Assembly: GCF_000733925.1 (NCBI RefSeq)
Contig: NZ_JPOO01000003.1
Location: forward strand, 2,232,001-2,296,000
DNA from: Arenibacter algicola
Lineage (GTDB): Bacteria > Bacteroidota > Bacteroidia > Flavobacteriales > Flavobacteriaceae
Length of the DNA: 64,000 nucleotides
Direction: 5' to 3'
Position 1 is the first letter of the stretch, and each line of letters begins with the position of its first letter. This document shows positions 1-8,337 of the stretch, piece after piece. The notes beneath the pieces were generated by a model, which saw only the letters and a program-made list of their open reading frames with translations, did no database searches and was not told the DNA's origin. The translations under genes and the position numbers were made by a program.

Positions 1-60
1 AATCCCTTACTTTTAATCTAATCAAGAGTTATCTCATTACTCCTTAATCCTGGCTTTCAG

Positions 61-116
61 AACCCTCCGGCTTCGCTTGTGGCGAAGCCACCTCCCTTCG
101 TCTGAAGGGAGGAGCC
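61..116. repeat. REP-like double hairpin, copy 1
   Basis: Two perfect stems follow each other: GGCTTCG (69-75) with CGAAGCC (83-89), and CTCCCTTC (92-99) with GAAGGGAG (104-111). CCTCC (64-68) can also pair with GGAGG (108-112). The same AACCCTCC start and GGGAGGAGCC end recur at 285-376, 476-499 and 926-1005. Confidence 0.75.
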
Positions 117-161
117 GTGTTAACATTTTAAAATCATATTTTTTACTCTAACCAAACAGCT

Positions 162-183
162 CCCCTCTTGGAACGAAGAGGGG
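162..183. repeat. CCCCTCTT/AAGAGGGG hairpin
   Basis: A perfect 8-bp inverted repeat (CCCCTCTT at 162-169, AAGAGGGG at 176-183) surrounds GGAACG. The left arm and loop recur at 420-435 without the right arm, and both are preceded by similar AT-rich spacers. This supports a duplicated composite element. Confidence 0.6.
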
Positions 184-284
184 AATGAATTTTCTGCTTT
201 TTGGCAGAAAAGAAAGGGGAGTTTGAAATCCCCCACTTCTGATTTTATCTCGACACCTCTTTATTCATAAATACTGACTATCAG

Positions 285-376
285 AACCCCTCCGTCTTCT
301 CCTCCTATGGTCGGAGAAGCCACCTTCCCTTTACTTCACTTCGACACAGCTCAGCACAGGGCCAAGGGGAGGAGCC
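285..376. repeat. REP-like hairpin repeat, copy 2
   Basis: It begins AACCCCTCC and ends GGGGAGGAGCC. The central insert CACTTCGACACAGCTCAGC closely matches the insert of copy 4 at 966-984. The CTTCTCC/GGAGAAG arms (295-301 and 315-321) form an inner stem. Confidence 0.65.
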
Positions 377-475
377 TGTTAGTATTTCAAATTATATTTA
401 TTACTCAAATTAATCAGTTCCCCTCTTGGAACGAAAACCCGAATTACCTCCTTATTCCTTATTCCAAGTCTTCAA

Positions 476-499
476 AACCCTCCATCTGAAAGGAGGAGC
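476..499. repeat. Minimal REP-like hairpin, copy 3, at 3' end of the DUF559 relic
   Basis: AACCCTCC (476-483) and GGAGGAGC (492-499) enclose ATCTGAAA. It lies five bases beyond the stop codon of the DUF559 relic on the minus strand and looks like one end of that element. The matching end is copy 4 at 926-1005. Confidence 0.65.
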
Positions 500-504
500 T
501 TTTA

Positions 505-870
505 TTAGGCTTTAAAATTATCTTTTATTTCACTTAATACCGATTCTAAATGATCAAATACCATTTTGTTTTCAAATCTTATCACTTTGTAACCCATTTT
601 ATTGAAATAGGCAGTTCTTTTTTCATCATAGTCCATGGCCTGGGGATTGTTGTGGATTTCTCCATCCAACTCCACAATTAAACGCTCTGCCGCACAATAG
701 AAATCCACCACATATTTTGAAATACTATGCTGCCTAGTAAATCTTCTGCCCTCTAGTTTACGCGAACTTAATTACTTCCAAAGAAAGGCCTCGGCCGGAG
801 TAAGTTTTGAACGTAGCTCACTCCTGAATCCCGCAAGTTCTTTTTTCGTATGTAGCTTATCCTTTGTCAT
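505..870 (-). pseudogene. DUF559 endonuclease-like gene broken by one in-frame stop
   Basis: Read from the ATG at 868-870, the frame encodes a full DUF559 domain (PD-(D/E)XK superfamily, related to Vsr-type nucleases): LTPAEAFLWK, then TAA at 772-774, then LSSRKLEGRRFTRQHSISKY, VVDFYC, LIVELDGEIH and GYKVIRFEN. The stop falls where intact relatives, including the copy inside leuS (residues 333-420), have an ordinary residue, and the frame is unchanged across it. A single nonsense mutation is therefore the simplest reading. The visible downstream open part starts only at a GTG at 711. Hairpin repeats flank it at 476-499 and 926-1005. Substrate and role of stand-alone DUF559 proteins are not established. 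Confidence 0.8.
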
Positions 871-925
871 TGCATTTTTACAGCTCGCCAAACTTTCGTC
901 CTTATTCCAAAATCCGCGCTTTCAA

Positions 926-1005
926 AACCCTCCGGCTTCGCTTGTGGTGAATCCACCTCCCTTCGCACTTCGACTCCGCTCAGCACAGGTCTGAAGGGAG
1001 GAGCC
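926..1005. repeat. REP-like hairpin repeat, copy 4
   Basis: It opens AACCCTCCGGCTTCGCTTGT exactly like copy 1, carries the insert CACTTCGACTCCGCTCAGC shared with copy 2, and ends GAAGGGAGGAGCC. The preceding CTTATTCC and CTTTCAAAA context also resembles the other copies. It lies beyond the 5' end of the DUF559 relic. Confidence 0.7.
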
Positions 1006-1022
1006 CCTTATTTTCGTCATTC

Positions 1023-1105
1023 ACTGTTCACTGCCACTGTATACTGACTACTGCTCACTGTTTACTGTTTACTGCCAACTGACTACTGTTCACTGCCAAC
1101 TGTGC
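1023..1105. repeat. Degenerate heptad tandem repeat (ACTGNNN)x12
   Basis: Twelve successive units begin with ACTG: ACTGTTC, ACTGCC, ACTGTAT, ACTGACT, ACTGCTC, ACTGTTT twice, ACTGCCA, ACTGACT, ACTGTTC, ACTGCCA, ACTGTGC. All are 7 bp except one 6-bp unit. The array abuts the argF' stop codon (1106-1108), so on the argF' strand it reads NNNCAGT and starts right after the stop. A perfect 7-bp array occupies the same position after the gene ending at 50208. Confidence 0.85.
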
Positions 1106-2050
1106 CTAAGCACCCAGACTCTCCAGCAACTTCTTTAACACAATTTGTGCGGAAAAGGTCCTATTGTTGGCCTGTTGTATGACCAAGGAATTGGGCCCGT
1201 CAAGAACCTCATCGGCTACCACTACATTACGTCTTACGGGCAGACAGTGCATAAACTTGGCCTTTCCCAATTTTTTATTGGTCATGGTCCAATTTTTATC
1301 CTGGTTCACCACCTTGCCATAATCCTGGTAGCTGCTCCAATTTTTAACATAGACAAAATCGGCATCTTCCAAAGCCTTGTCCTGATCGTATTCTATTTTG
1401 GCCCCCTTGGTTACCTCAGGGTTTAAATCGTATCCTTTGGGGTGGGTAATCGCAAAATCGGCATCCTGCAAATGCATCATCTCCACAAAGGAATTGGCCA
1501 CCGCATGCGGCAATGCCTTTGGGTGCGGTGCCCATGATAAAACCACTTTTGGCCTTTTCTTTGTATTGTTTTCCGCCAAGGTAATGGCATCTGCCAAAGC
1601 CTGTAAAGGATGGCCCACCGAACTTTCCATATTCACCACCGGTATGCCCGCATATTTCTTAAAACCGTTCATCACCACTTCGGCCTCGTCTTTTTCCTTG
1701 TCGGTCAAAGAGGCAAAGGCCCTAATAGCTACTATATCGCAATATTGCGCCACTACCTGGGCCGCTTCCTTAATGTGTTCGGAGGTGCCCTGATCCATGA
1801 TAGTACCATCGCCATATTCCAACGCCCATCCTTCACTTCCAAAGTTCATTACTATAACTTCCATCCCCAAGTTCATGGCCGCTTTTTGCGTACTTAAACG
1901 GGTTCTTAGGCTGTTGTTAAAGAATAACAAACATATGGTCTTGGCCTCTCCCAAGGCTTTAAATTGAAGCGGATTCGCCTTTAATGATCTAGCTTCTTCT
2001 ACCCATTGTGGTAGGGAATCGATATCTTTTAAGGATAAATAGTGTTGCAT
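1106..2050 (-). CDS. argF': N-acylornithine carbamoyltransferase
   Basis: Carbamoylates an N-acylated ornithine using carbamoyl phosphate. This is the acylated arginine route known from Bacteroidetes and xanthomonads, replacing ordinary ornithine carbamoyltransferase. The 314-residue protein shows the carbamoyl-phosphate loop SLRTR (47-51), HPLQ (147-150) and HCLPVRR near 270. Family members prefer acetyl- or succinyl-ornithine, largely decided by one residue near 90-92 (Glu for acetyl, Pro for succinyl). Here the loop reads GTSEHIKEA (Ser90-Glu91), so I leave the acyl group open. It starts 4 bp after proB and is the last visible gene of the operon. argB, argE and argH, often next in relatives, are not in the window. 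Confidence 0.92.
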   Translation of the reverse strand: MQHYLSLKDIDSLPQWVEEARSLKANPLQFKALGEAKTICLLFFNNSLRTRLSTQKAAMNLGMEVIVMNFGSEGWALEYGDGTIMDQGTSEHIKEAAQVVAQYCDIVAIRAFASLTDKEKDEAEVVMNGFKKYAGIPVVNMESSVGHPLQALADAITLAENNTKKRPKVVLSWAPHPKALPHAVANSFVEMMHLQDADFAITHPKGYDLNPEVTKGAKIEYDQDKALEDADFVYVKNWSSYQDYGKVVNQDKNWTMTNKKLGKAKFMHCLPVRRNVVVADEVLDGPNSLVIQQANNRTFSAQIVLKKLLESLGA

Positions 2051-2054
2051 TTTT

Positions 2055-2816
2055 TTATTTTATGGTTGTAAAAGCGGTTTTGTTTTCTAGGGCATCAATA
2101 ATAAAATTGTCCTGTAGGCCATTTACGATCCAGGTCTCTACATTGGCCTGTCTGGCTATATTGGCCGCCTCGATCTTGGATTCCATTCCCCCGGTACCAT
2201 GGGAGGATTTGGAGCTGCTGACCTCCTTTTGCAGATCGTCCAAGTTGCTCACCAACCTAATGGTTTCGGGCTTCTTATTAATAAACGACTCCTTGGTGTA
2301 AATGCCATCGGTATTGGTAGCAATGATCAAAAGATCTACCTTCATCAAGGCTGCAGTCAATGCCGCCAATTTATCATTGTCTCCAAACTTGATCTCATCG
2401 GTCGCTACCGTATCGTTCTCATTAATGATGGGGATAAAATTATTGGCTACCAGTACGTTGATGGTATTGCAGATATTTTCTTTGGAAACTTCCCTTTCAA
2501 AGTCGGAATAGGACAAAAGGCATTGGGAGGTAAACAATCCCAACTCCCTGAAGTTCTCCTGAAAAATCCGCATTAAATGAGGTTGTCCAATGGATGCCAA
2601 GGCCTGTTTAACAGTAATCTCCTGCCCATTGTGTTCCAATTTCACGAATTGCTTGGCTGCGGCAATGGCCCCGGAACTTACAATGATGAATTCGTAACTG
2701 TCCTTAAGTTTTGCGATCTGCCTACCAATATCCTCAATTTTTCCCCTGGAGATATGGTCCGTTTCCTTGGTGAGGGTATTGGATCCTATTTTTAATAATA
2801 TTCTTTTCTTCTGCAT
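2055..2816 (-). CDS. proB: Glutamate 5-kinase
   Basis: Phosphorylates glutamate with ATP, the first step of proline synthesis. The amino-acid-kinase fold shows KIGSNTLT (9-16), SSGAIAAAK (47-55) and a substrate-binding INENDTVATDE stretch in the middle. At 253 residues it has only the kinase domain and lacks the C-terminal PUA domain of the roughly 367-residue E. coli enzyme. It sits 36 bp after proA and 4 bp before argF', so proline and arginine steps are co-transcribed. Confidence 0.93.
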   Translation of the reverse strand: MQKKRILLKIGSNTLTKETDHISRGKIEDIGRQIAKLKDSYEFIIVSSGAIAAAKQFVKLEHNGQEITVKQALASIGQPHLMRIFQENFRELGLFTSQCLLSYSDFEREVSKENICNTINVLVANNFIPIINENDTVATDEIKFGDNDKLAALTAALMKVDLLIIATNTDGIYTKESFINKKPETIRLVSNLDDLQKEVSSSKSSHGTGGMESKIEAANIARQANVETWIVNGLQDNFIIDALENKTAFTTIK

Positions 2817-2852
2817 GCTCTTTTTTTTAGACCTATTGTTCAGGTCTGGCTA

Positions 2853-4049
2853 CTACCTTATTTGTCCATCGCCCTTTACATACCATTTGTTGGTCACCAA
2901 ATGCTGTAGGCCAATGGGCCCCCTTTGGTGCAATTTATCGGTGCTGATGGCCAATTCTCCGCCCAGTCCAAATTGTCCCCCATCCGTAAAACGGGTAGAA
3001 ACATTATGATATACTGCCGCGGAATCTACGGAATTCATAAAAAGATCGGCCTCTGGCCCTTCTTCCGTAACAATAACGGCGGAATGCCCCCCACCATAGG
3101 TATTTATTTTCTCAATGGCTTCTTCGGTACTGCCCACTTCCCCAATGAGGATCTTATAATCCAAAAATTCTTCAAACCAGCTTTCCTCTCCAGTAATTTC
3201 GGAAGTACCCTCTGTTTTGGCCAGGCTGCTATCTACCAGTATTTCTACTTTCTTCGCCTTTAATTCAGCTATCAAATCTTTTATAAAAGCTTCCTTGTTG
3301 GGCAATTCACTATCTACCAACACCTTATCCAAGGCATTACAGGCCGAGATCTTTGTGGTTTTGGCGTTGAGGATGATGGACATTGCCTTTTTTAGGTCCG
3401 CCTTTGGATGAACGTAAAGAAAGTTATTTCCCCTACCACTGACAATCACGGGGCAGGTAGCATGTTTTTTGGTAAAAGCGATCAGCTTTTCCCCTCCACG
3501 AGGTACAATCAGGTCCAGCTTTTGGCTAGGTTTTTCCAAAAATGCCTGGGTCTGCTCCCTGTTGAATTCCAAATAAGTGACCCATTCCTTGGAAATACCG
3601 TGTTGCTCCAAGGATTTATGCCAAAAATTCACCAACACCAGATTGCTCTGTAGTGATTCCTTGCCACCCTTCAACAGAATCTTATTGCCCGATTTAAAGG
3701 CAATGGCTGCAGCTTCTATGGTAACGTCGGGCCTGGATTCATAAATGATCAGGACCGTACCAAAAGGGGCCGTTTTATTACTTACCTGCATCCCATTTTC
3801 ATGGGTAAAATTAAATCGCTCCAAGCCCAAGGGATCCTCTTGTACTGCCAATTGTTGCAAGGATAGGATCATGCCGTCAATTTTGGCATCATCCACTTTG
3901 AGTCGGTCGTACATGGCCAAATCATCTCCCTTATAGGCCTCCAGGTCATTTTTATTGACCTCGAGAATGGTATTTCGTTCCCCATCTATAAGCTGTGCCA
4001 TAGTACTGAGCACCGCATTACGTTGGGATATGTCTAAATACAAACTCAT
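2853..4049 (-). CDS. proA: Gamma-glutamyl phosphate reductase
   Basis: NADPH-dependent reduction of gamma-glutamyl phosphate to the semialdehyde, the second proline step. It is an aldehyde-dehydrogenase-like protein of 398 residues. SACNALDKVLV holds the expected catalytic cysteine, and the motifs APFGTVLIIYESRPDVT and LKGGKE are typical. Its ATG overlaps the argD stop as ATGA, which points to translational coupling. proB follows after 36 bp. Confidence 0.94.
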   Translation of the reverse strand: MSLYLDISQRNAVLSTMAQLIDGERNTILEVNKNDLEAYKGDDLAMYDRLKVDDAKIDGMILSLQQLAVQEDPLGLERFNFTHENGMQVSNKTAPFGTVLIIYESRPDVTIEAAAIAFKSGNKILLKGGKESLQSNLVLVNFWHKSLEQHGISKEWVTYLEFNREQTQAFLEKPSQKLDLIVPRGGEKLIAFTKKHATCPVIVSGRGNNFLYVHPKADLKKAMSIILNAKTTKISACNALDKVLVDSELPNKEAFIKDLIAELKAKKVEILVDSSLAKTEGTSEITGEESWFEEFLDYKILIGEVGSTEEAIEKINTYGGGHSAVIVTEEGPEADLFMNSVDSAAVYHNVSTRFTDGGQFGLGGELAISTDKLHQRGPIGLQHLVTNKWYVKGDGQIR

Positions 4050-5173
4050 GCCAATTCCCTTTTTAGGGCATCAAAAAAATGATCCAAATTTTCCTTGGTA
4101 ATATTCAATGCCGGCAACACCCTCAATACATGTTTGTCACTGGCACCGCCGGTGAACATATGTTGGTTATGAATGAGTTTTTTTCTCAGTTCTGCCACTT
4201 CAAAATCAAATTCCAATCCCAGCATCAGTCCCATTCCCTTTACTCTTTTTACTTGTGGGATAGCAGCTGCCTTTTCCTTGAAGTATTCAAAGAGATGGGC
4301 AGCATTTTCTATTAAATTTTCCTTTTCAATGACTTCCAATACGGCCAATCCTGCGGCACATGCCAAGTGATTGCCCCCAAAGGTGGTTCCCAACATGCCG
4401 TAGGAAGCCTTGATGCTTTCATGGATCAGGACCCCACCAATAGGAAATCCGTTGCCCATTCCCTTGGCTACGGTAACAATATCCGGTTTGATGCCGTAAT
4501 GTTGGAAGGCAAAAAATTTACCACTTCTGCCATAACCACATTGCACCTCGTCCGCAATCAGCAAAGCCCCGTTTTCCTTAGAAAGTGAAGCTATATTTTG
4601 ATAAAACTCCTGGGACGGCTGATCCAGACCTCCAACCCCTTGAATGGTCTCTATAATTACACAACATACATCCCCTTTGGAAATTTCGTTTTTAAAAGCG
4701 GCCAAATCCTCGAAAGGAAGTATGGTTACCTTTTGTTGCTTGTTGATGGGTGCATTTATTTTTTCGTTGTCCGTGGCGGCCACGGCAGCAGAAGTTCTCC
4801 CATGGAATCCGTGTTTAAAGGCAATTACACGTGATTTTCCTGTTTGGAACGATGCCAATTTTAAGGCATTTTCGTTGGCCTCTGCCCCAGAATTACAAAG
4901 AAACAGATTGTAATCCTCACAGCCAGAAAGTTTTCCCAGTTTATTTGCCAAGGCCTCCTGAACAGGATTCTGGACGGCATTGCTATAAAAACCGATCTTA
5001 TCCAACTGCTCCTTTAATCTTTGTACATAATGCGGATGGGAATGCCCTATGGAAATTACGGCATGTCCACCGTAAAAATCCAAATACTCCTGGCCTTTTT
5101 CATCGGTAACTACGATTCCCTTGGCCGAAACGGGAGTAACGTTATATAATGGGTATACATCAAATAATTCCAT
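4046..5173 (-). CDS. argD: Acylornithine aminotransferase
   Basis: PLP-dependent class III aminotransferase making N-acylornithine from the semialdehyde. At 375 residues it is of normal length. Visible motifs are FLCNSGAEANE, DEVQCGYGRSGKFFAF and VAKGMGNGFPIGG with the Schiff-base lysine. Its place between proC and proA raises the possibility that it also serves ornithine/proline interconversion, but the arg operon context favours arginine synthesis. Its stop overlaps the proA start by 4 bp. Confidence 0.92.
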   Translation of the reverse strand: MELFDVYPLYNVTPVSAKGIVVTDEKGQEYLDFYGGHAVISIGHSHPHYVQRLKEQLDKIGFYSNAVQNPVQEALANKLGKLSGCEDYNLFLCNSGAEANENALKLASFQTGKSRVIAFKHGFHGRTSAAVAATDNEKINAPINKQQKVTILPFEDLAAFKNEISKGDVCCVIIETIQGVGGLDQPSQEFYQNIASLSKENGALLIADEVQCGYGRSGKFFAFQHYGIKPDIVTVAKGMGNGFPIGGVLIHESIKASYGMLGTTFGGNHLACAAGLAVLEVIEKENLIENAAHLFEYFKEKAAAIPQVKRVKGMGLMLGLEFDFEVAELRKKLIHNQHMFTGGASDKHVLRVLPALNITKENLDHFFDALKRELA

Positions 5174-5232
5174 CTTCTATATTGTATTATGAACCTCCCT
5201 TGTATAAAAACCTTGCAGGTCCAAGGTAGAGG

Positions 5233-6027
5233 TTATCCTTTTTTTATTTCGTTTATCTTGTCAAATGAGGCTACTATTCCCCTGATCAGTGAGGAGCTTA
5301 ACCCTTGGTGTTCCATTTCGTTCAATCCGGAAATGGTACATCCCCTTGGAGTAGTTACCTTATCTATTTCATTTTCCGGGTGACTGTCAGATTCTATCAA
5401 CAAACTAGCAGCCCCATTACAGGTATGCATGGCCAATTCCTGTGCTTCCTTGGCATCGAATCCCAATTGAATGGCCCCTTGAGTGGTAGCCCGTATCAAT
5501 CGCATCCAAAACGCAATTCCACTGGCACAAATCACGGTAGCGGCCTGCATCTGGTCTTCCGGAATTTGCATGGAATGCCCCATACGGTTAAAAATGGCCT
5601 TGGCCAGGTCTATCCGCTTGGCACCTTTCTCATTACTACAGATACAGGTCATGGATTTGCCTACGGAAATAGCCGTATTGGGCATGGCACGGATAATATA
5701 GTGATCCGGCCCAATGACTTCTTCCATTATGGCAATACTAAAACCGGTAATGGTAGAAATTATAACATGCTTGTCTGTAAGGATGTCCTTTACCTCCCCC
5801 AAAATCTTTACAAATTGCCCGGGTTGTACCGCAAAAATAAGGATGTCCGATTTGGCCACCGCTTCCCTATTATCCGTAGTGGTGCTAACAATTCCATATT
5901 TTTCAATTTCCTTAAGCCCACTAAGATTTCTCTTGGTAAGGACCATGGAAGTGGCCCCATTAGTGCTCAAAATGCCCTTGGCGATGGAAAGACCTAAATT
6001 ACCTGCTCCAATAATGGCTATTTTCAT
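5233..6027 (-). CDS. proC: Pyrroline-5-carboxylate reductase
   Basis: Last step of proline synthesis: NAD(P)H reduction of pyrroline-5-carboxylate. The Rossmann motif is IGAGNLG (6-12), with IRAMPNTA and VTTPRGCTI in the C-terminal dimer/active-site half. The family signature normally reads V(T/S)SPGGT, so PRGCT is a small variant. It has 264 residues. It follows argC after 109 bp, a gap that contains a hairpin at 6049-6068. Confidence 0.93.
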   Translation of the reverse strand: MKIAIIGAGNLGLSIAKGILSTNGATSMVLTKRNLSGLKEIEKYGIVSTTTDNREAVAKSDILIFAVQPGQFVKILGEVKDILTDKHVIISTITGFSIAIMEEVIGPDHYIIRAMPNTAISVGKSMTCICSNEKGAKRIDLAKAIFNRMGHSMQIPEDQMQAATVICASGIAFWMRLIRATTQGAIQLGFDAKEAQELAMHTCNGAASLLIESDSHPENEIDKVTTPRGCTISGLNEMEHQGLSSSLIRGIVASFDKINEIKKG

Positions 6028-6048
6028 TCCTTATTCGTTATTTGCTTC

Positions 6049-6068
6049 ATTCCCTAAACCTAGGGAAT
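6049..6068. other. Hairpin inside the arg/pro operon
   Basis: ATTCCCTA (6049-6056) and TAGGGAAT (6061-6068) form a perfect 8-bp stem around AACC in the argC-proC gap. There is no U-tract, so it may be an mRNA-processing or stabilising structure rather than a terminator. Confidence 0.4.
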
Positions 6069-6136
6069 TCAATGATTGGTTAATTTATATTTTGGTCGGT
6101 TTTAATAATGTTCATAACCCTAATTGGACCACCACA

Positions 6137-7111
6137 CTAAAATACGCCTGCTTTTAATTGCAGCCCTTCCGTTTCCTTAAAGCCGAACGCCAAGTTCATA
6201 TTCTGTACAGCCTGCCCTGAAGCCCCTTTCAACAAATTGTCTATGGCCGAGGTAATCAGCAGGGTATTATTGTGCTTGTGCAAATGAATATGGCATTGAT
6301 TGGTATTCACCACCTGTTTTAGGTTGATGTCTTCCTCCGTCACCTGGGTGAAGGCGGCATCCTTGTAAAATTCGCTATACAATTCATAGGCCTCTTCCAA
6401 ACTCCCATCAAAATCGGTATAGGCCGTAGCCAAAATCCCCCTGGTAAAATTCCCCCTGTTCGGCAGGAAGAAAATTTCCCCGGTATTTTCCTGAAGACTG
6501 TGGAGACTTTCATTTATTTCCCCTAAGTGCTGATGCGTGAATGGCTTGTACCAGGATACGTTATTGTTCCTCCAGCTAAAATGTGAGGTAGCCGAAAGGC
6601 TTACCCCCGCCCCTGTACTACCGGTTACGGCATTGACATGTACTGGCCTGTCCAATTTATGGGCCTTTGCCAAGGGTAAAAGCGCCAATTGGATTGCAGT
6701 GGCAAAACAACCAGGGTTGGCAATATATTTTGCCTTTTTAATTTCTTCCTTTTTCAGTTCGGGCAAGCCGTAAATAAAAGTTTTTCCGTCTAGAACGGCA
6801 TCGACCTCCAACCTAAAATCATTACTTAAATCTATGATTTTGGTGTCTTTGGAGAACTCGTTTTCCTTTAGAAAACTGGTGGAGTTCCCATGCCCAAGAC
6901 ATAGAAATACCACATCCACATCCTTATTGATCTCCCCTGTAAATACAAGATCGGTTACCCCCAACAAATCCGGGTGGGCCGTGGTAATCTTTTTACCCGC
7001 CCTAGTGGTACTAAAAACAAAATCTATAGTTGCATTGGGATGGTTAAGTAGAATTCTGATGAGTTCCCCACCAGTATACCCTGAACCACCTATAATTCCT
7101 GCCTTAATCAT
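6137..7111 (-). CDS. argC: N-acetyl-gamma-glutamyl-phosphate reductase
   Basis: NADPH-dependent reduction of acylglutamyl phosphate in arginine synthesis. GGSGYTGGELIRIL (8-21) is the nucleotide-binding start, and the catalytic Cys135 lies in ANPGCFATA. HQHLGEI is the conserved C-terminal-half motif. It has 324 residues. The start overlaps the end of argG by 8 bp. Confidence 0.95.
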   Translation of the reverse strand: MIKAGIIGGSGYTGGELIRILLNHPNATIDFVFSTTRAGKKITTAHPDLLGVTDLVFTGEINKDVDVVFLCLGHGNSTSFLKENEFSKDTKIIDLSNDFRLEVDAVLDGKTFIYGLPELKKEEIKKAKYIANPGCFATAIQLALLPLAKAHKLDRPVHVNAVTGSTGAGVSLSATSHFSWRNNNVSWYKPFTHQHLGEINESLHSLQENTGEIFFLPNRGNFTRGILATAYTDFDGSLEEAYELYSEFYKDAAFTQVTEEDINLKQVVNTNQCHIHLHKHNNTLLITSAIDNLLKGASGQAVQNMNLAFGFKETEGLQLKAGVF

Positions 7112-8294
7112 TATTCTGATTTACGTGATTGTATATTTTTCCGGAATTGGAAAGTATTTTTATAAAGCCTTTGGCATCATCCGCAGACCATCCTTTGTTC
7201 ATCTCACCATAGCTGCCAAAGGAGGCGTTCATAAGATCGTGCGGAGAGGATATCCCGTCCAGTTCAAAACGATATGGGTGCAGGCTAACAAAGACATCAC
7301 CGCTTACGTTCTTCTGGGTATCGGTCAAAAATGCTTCGATATTTCGCATAACCTCATCCAAATAATTCCCTTCGTGCAACAACATGCCGTAGAAATTGCC
7401 CTGCATTTCCTTTTGGTACTGTTGCCATTTGGTTAAGGTGTGTTTTTCCAACAAATGATGGGCTTTGATAATGATCAGGGAAGCAGGTGCTTCAAACCCT
7501 ACCCTACCTTTAATGCCAATAATGGTATCCCCAACGTGGATATCCCTACCAATGGCGTATTTGGAAGCGATGGCCTCCAATTTTACGATGTTGTTCACAG
7601 GGGTATCGTTATCGCCATCCAACGCAATTAATTCCCCCTTATGGAAAGTAAGCTTTACTTGAGTGGGCTCTGTTTCTTGCAATTGGCTTGGATAGGCAGT
7701 ATCCGGTAAAGACTTGTGGGAGGTAAGCGTTTCCTCGCCTCCAACGGAAGTACCCCATAAACCTTTATTGATGGAGTATTTTGCCTTTTCCCAAGGGTAA
7801 TCTACCCCATTCTGCTTTAAATATTCAATTTCTACCTCCCTGGCCAATTTATTATCGCGTATTGGGGTAATAATTTCGATCTCCGGCGCAATGATCTGGA
7901 AGATCATATCAAACCTAACCTGATCGTTCCCTGCTCCTGTACTACCGTGGGCAATATATTTGGCACCAACTTTTTTGGCGTAATTAACAATTTCAATGGC
8001 CTGAACAATTCGCTCCGCACTTACCGATAAAGGATAGGTATTGTTCTTTAATACATTTCCAAAAATCAAGTACTTTACTACTTTTTCATAAAAAGTGTTT
8101 ACAGCATCTATGGAAGTGTAGGAAGTGGCCCCCAATTCCAAGGCCTTTTTATGAATGCTATCTATTTCTTCCTTTGAAAACCCCCCAGTATTTACACTTA
8201 CGGCATGTACTTCAAAACCTTGATCCTTTGACAAATACTTGGCACAATAGGAAGTATCCAAGCCACCGCTATACGCTAAAACTAATTTCTTCAT
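7104..8294 (-). CDS. argG: Argininosuccinate synthase
   Basis: ATP-dependent joining of citrulline and aspartate. The N-type ATP pyrophosphatase loop AYSGGLDTSYC occupies residues 8-18, and IAHGSTGAGNDQVRFD carries the citrulline/aspartate-binding motif. At 396 residues it is of full length. It lies 43 bp after the GNAT gene and overlaps argC, so it is near the head of the operon. Confidence 0.95.
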   Translation of the reverse strand: MKKLVLAYSGGLDTSYCAKYLSKDQGFEVHAVSVNTGGFSKEEIDSIHKKALELGATSYTSIDAVNTFYEKVVKYLIFGNVLKNNTYPLSVSAERIVQAIEIVNYAKKVGAKYIAHGSTGAGNDQVRFDMIFQIIAPEIEIITPIRDNKLAREVEIEYLKQNGVDYPWEKAKYSINKGLWGTSVGGEETLTSHKSLPDTAYPSQLQETEPTQVKLTFHKGELIALDGDNDTPVNNIVKLEAIASKYAIGRDIHVGDTIIGIKGRVGFEAPASLIIIKAHHLLEKHTLTKWQQYQKEMQGNFYGMLLHEGNYLDEVMRNIEAFLTDTQKNVSGDVFVSLHPYRFELDGISSPHDLMNASFGSYGEMNKGWSADDAKGFIKILSNSGKIYNHVNQNND

Positions 8295-8337
8295 GCTAAA
8301 CTATTATTATTTATATTTTCACAGCAGTACTTTACAA

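Larger units (their letters stand above)
1..504. other. Repeat-rich intergenic region without intact gene
   Basis: No credible gene lies here. The stretch holds two copies of a composite unit (about 42-183 and 265-435). Each copy has a CCCTCC...GGAGGAGCC hairpin, then an AT-rich spacer containing TTTACTC or ATTACTC, then CCCCTCTTGGAACGAA. A shorter third hairpin lies at 476-499. An open frame at 307-489 runs through the repeats, has low complexity and resembles no protein I know, so I do not call it. Confidence 0.75.

Noticed and set aside
307..489. 60-codon open frame in the left repeat region
   Set aside because: It runs through hairpin repeats, and the encoded peptide has no recognisable features.
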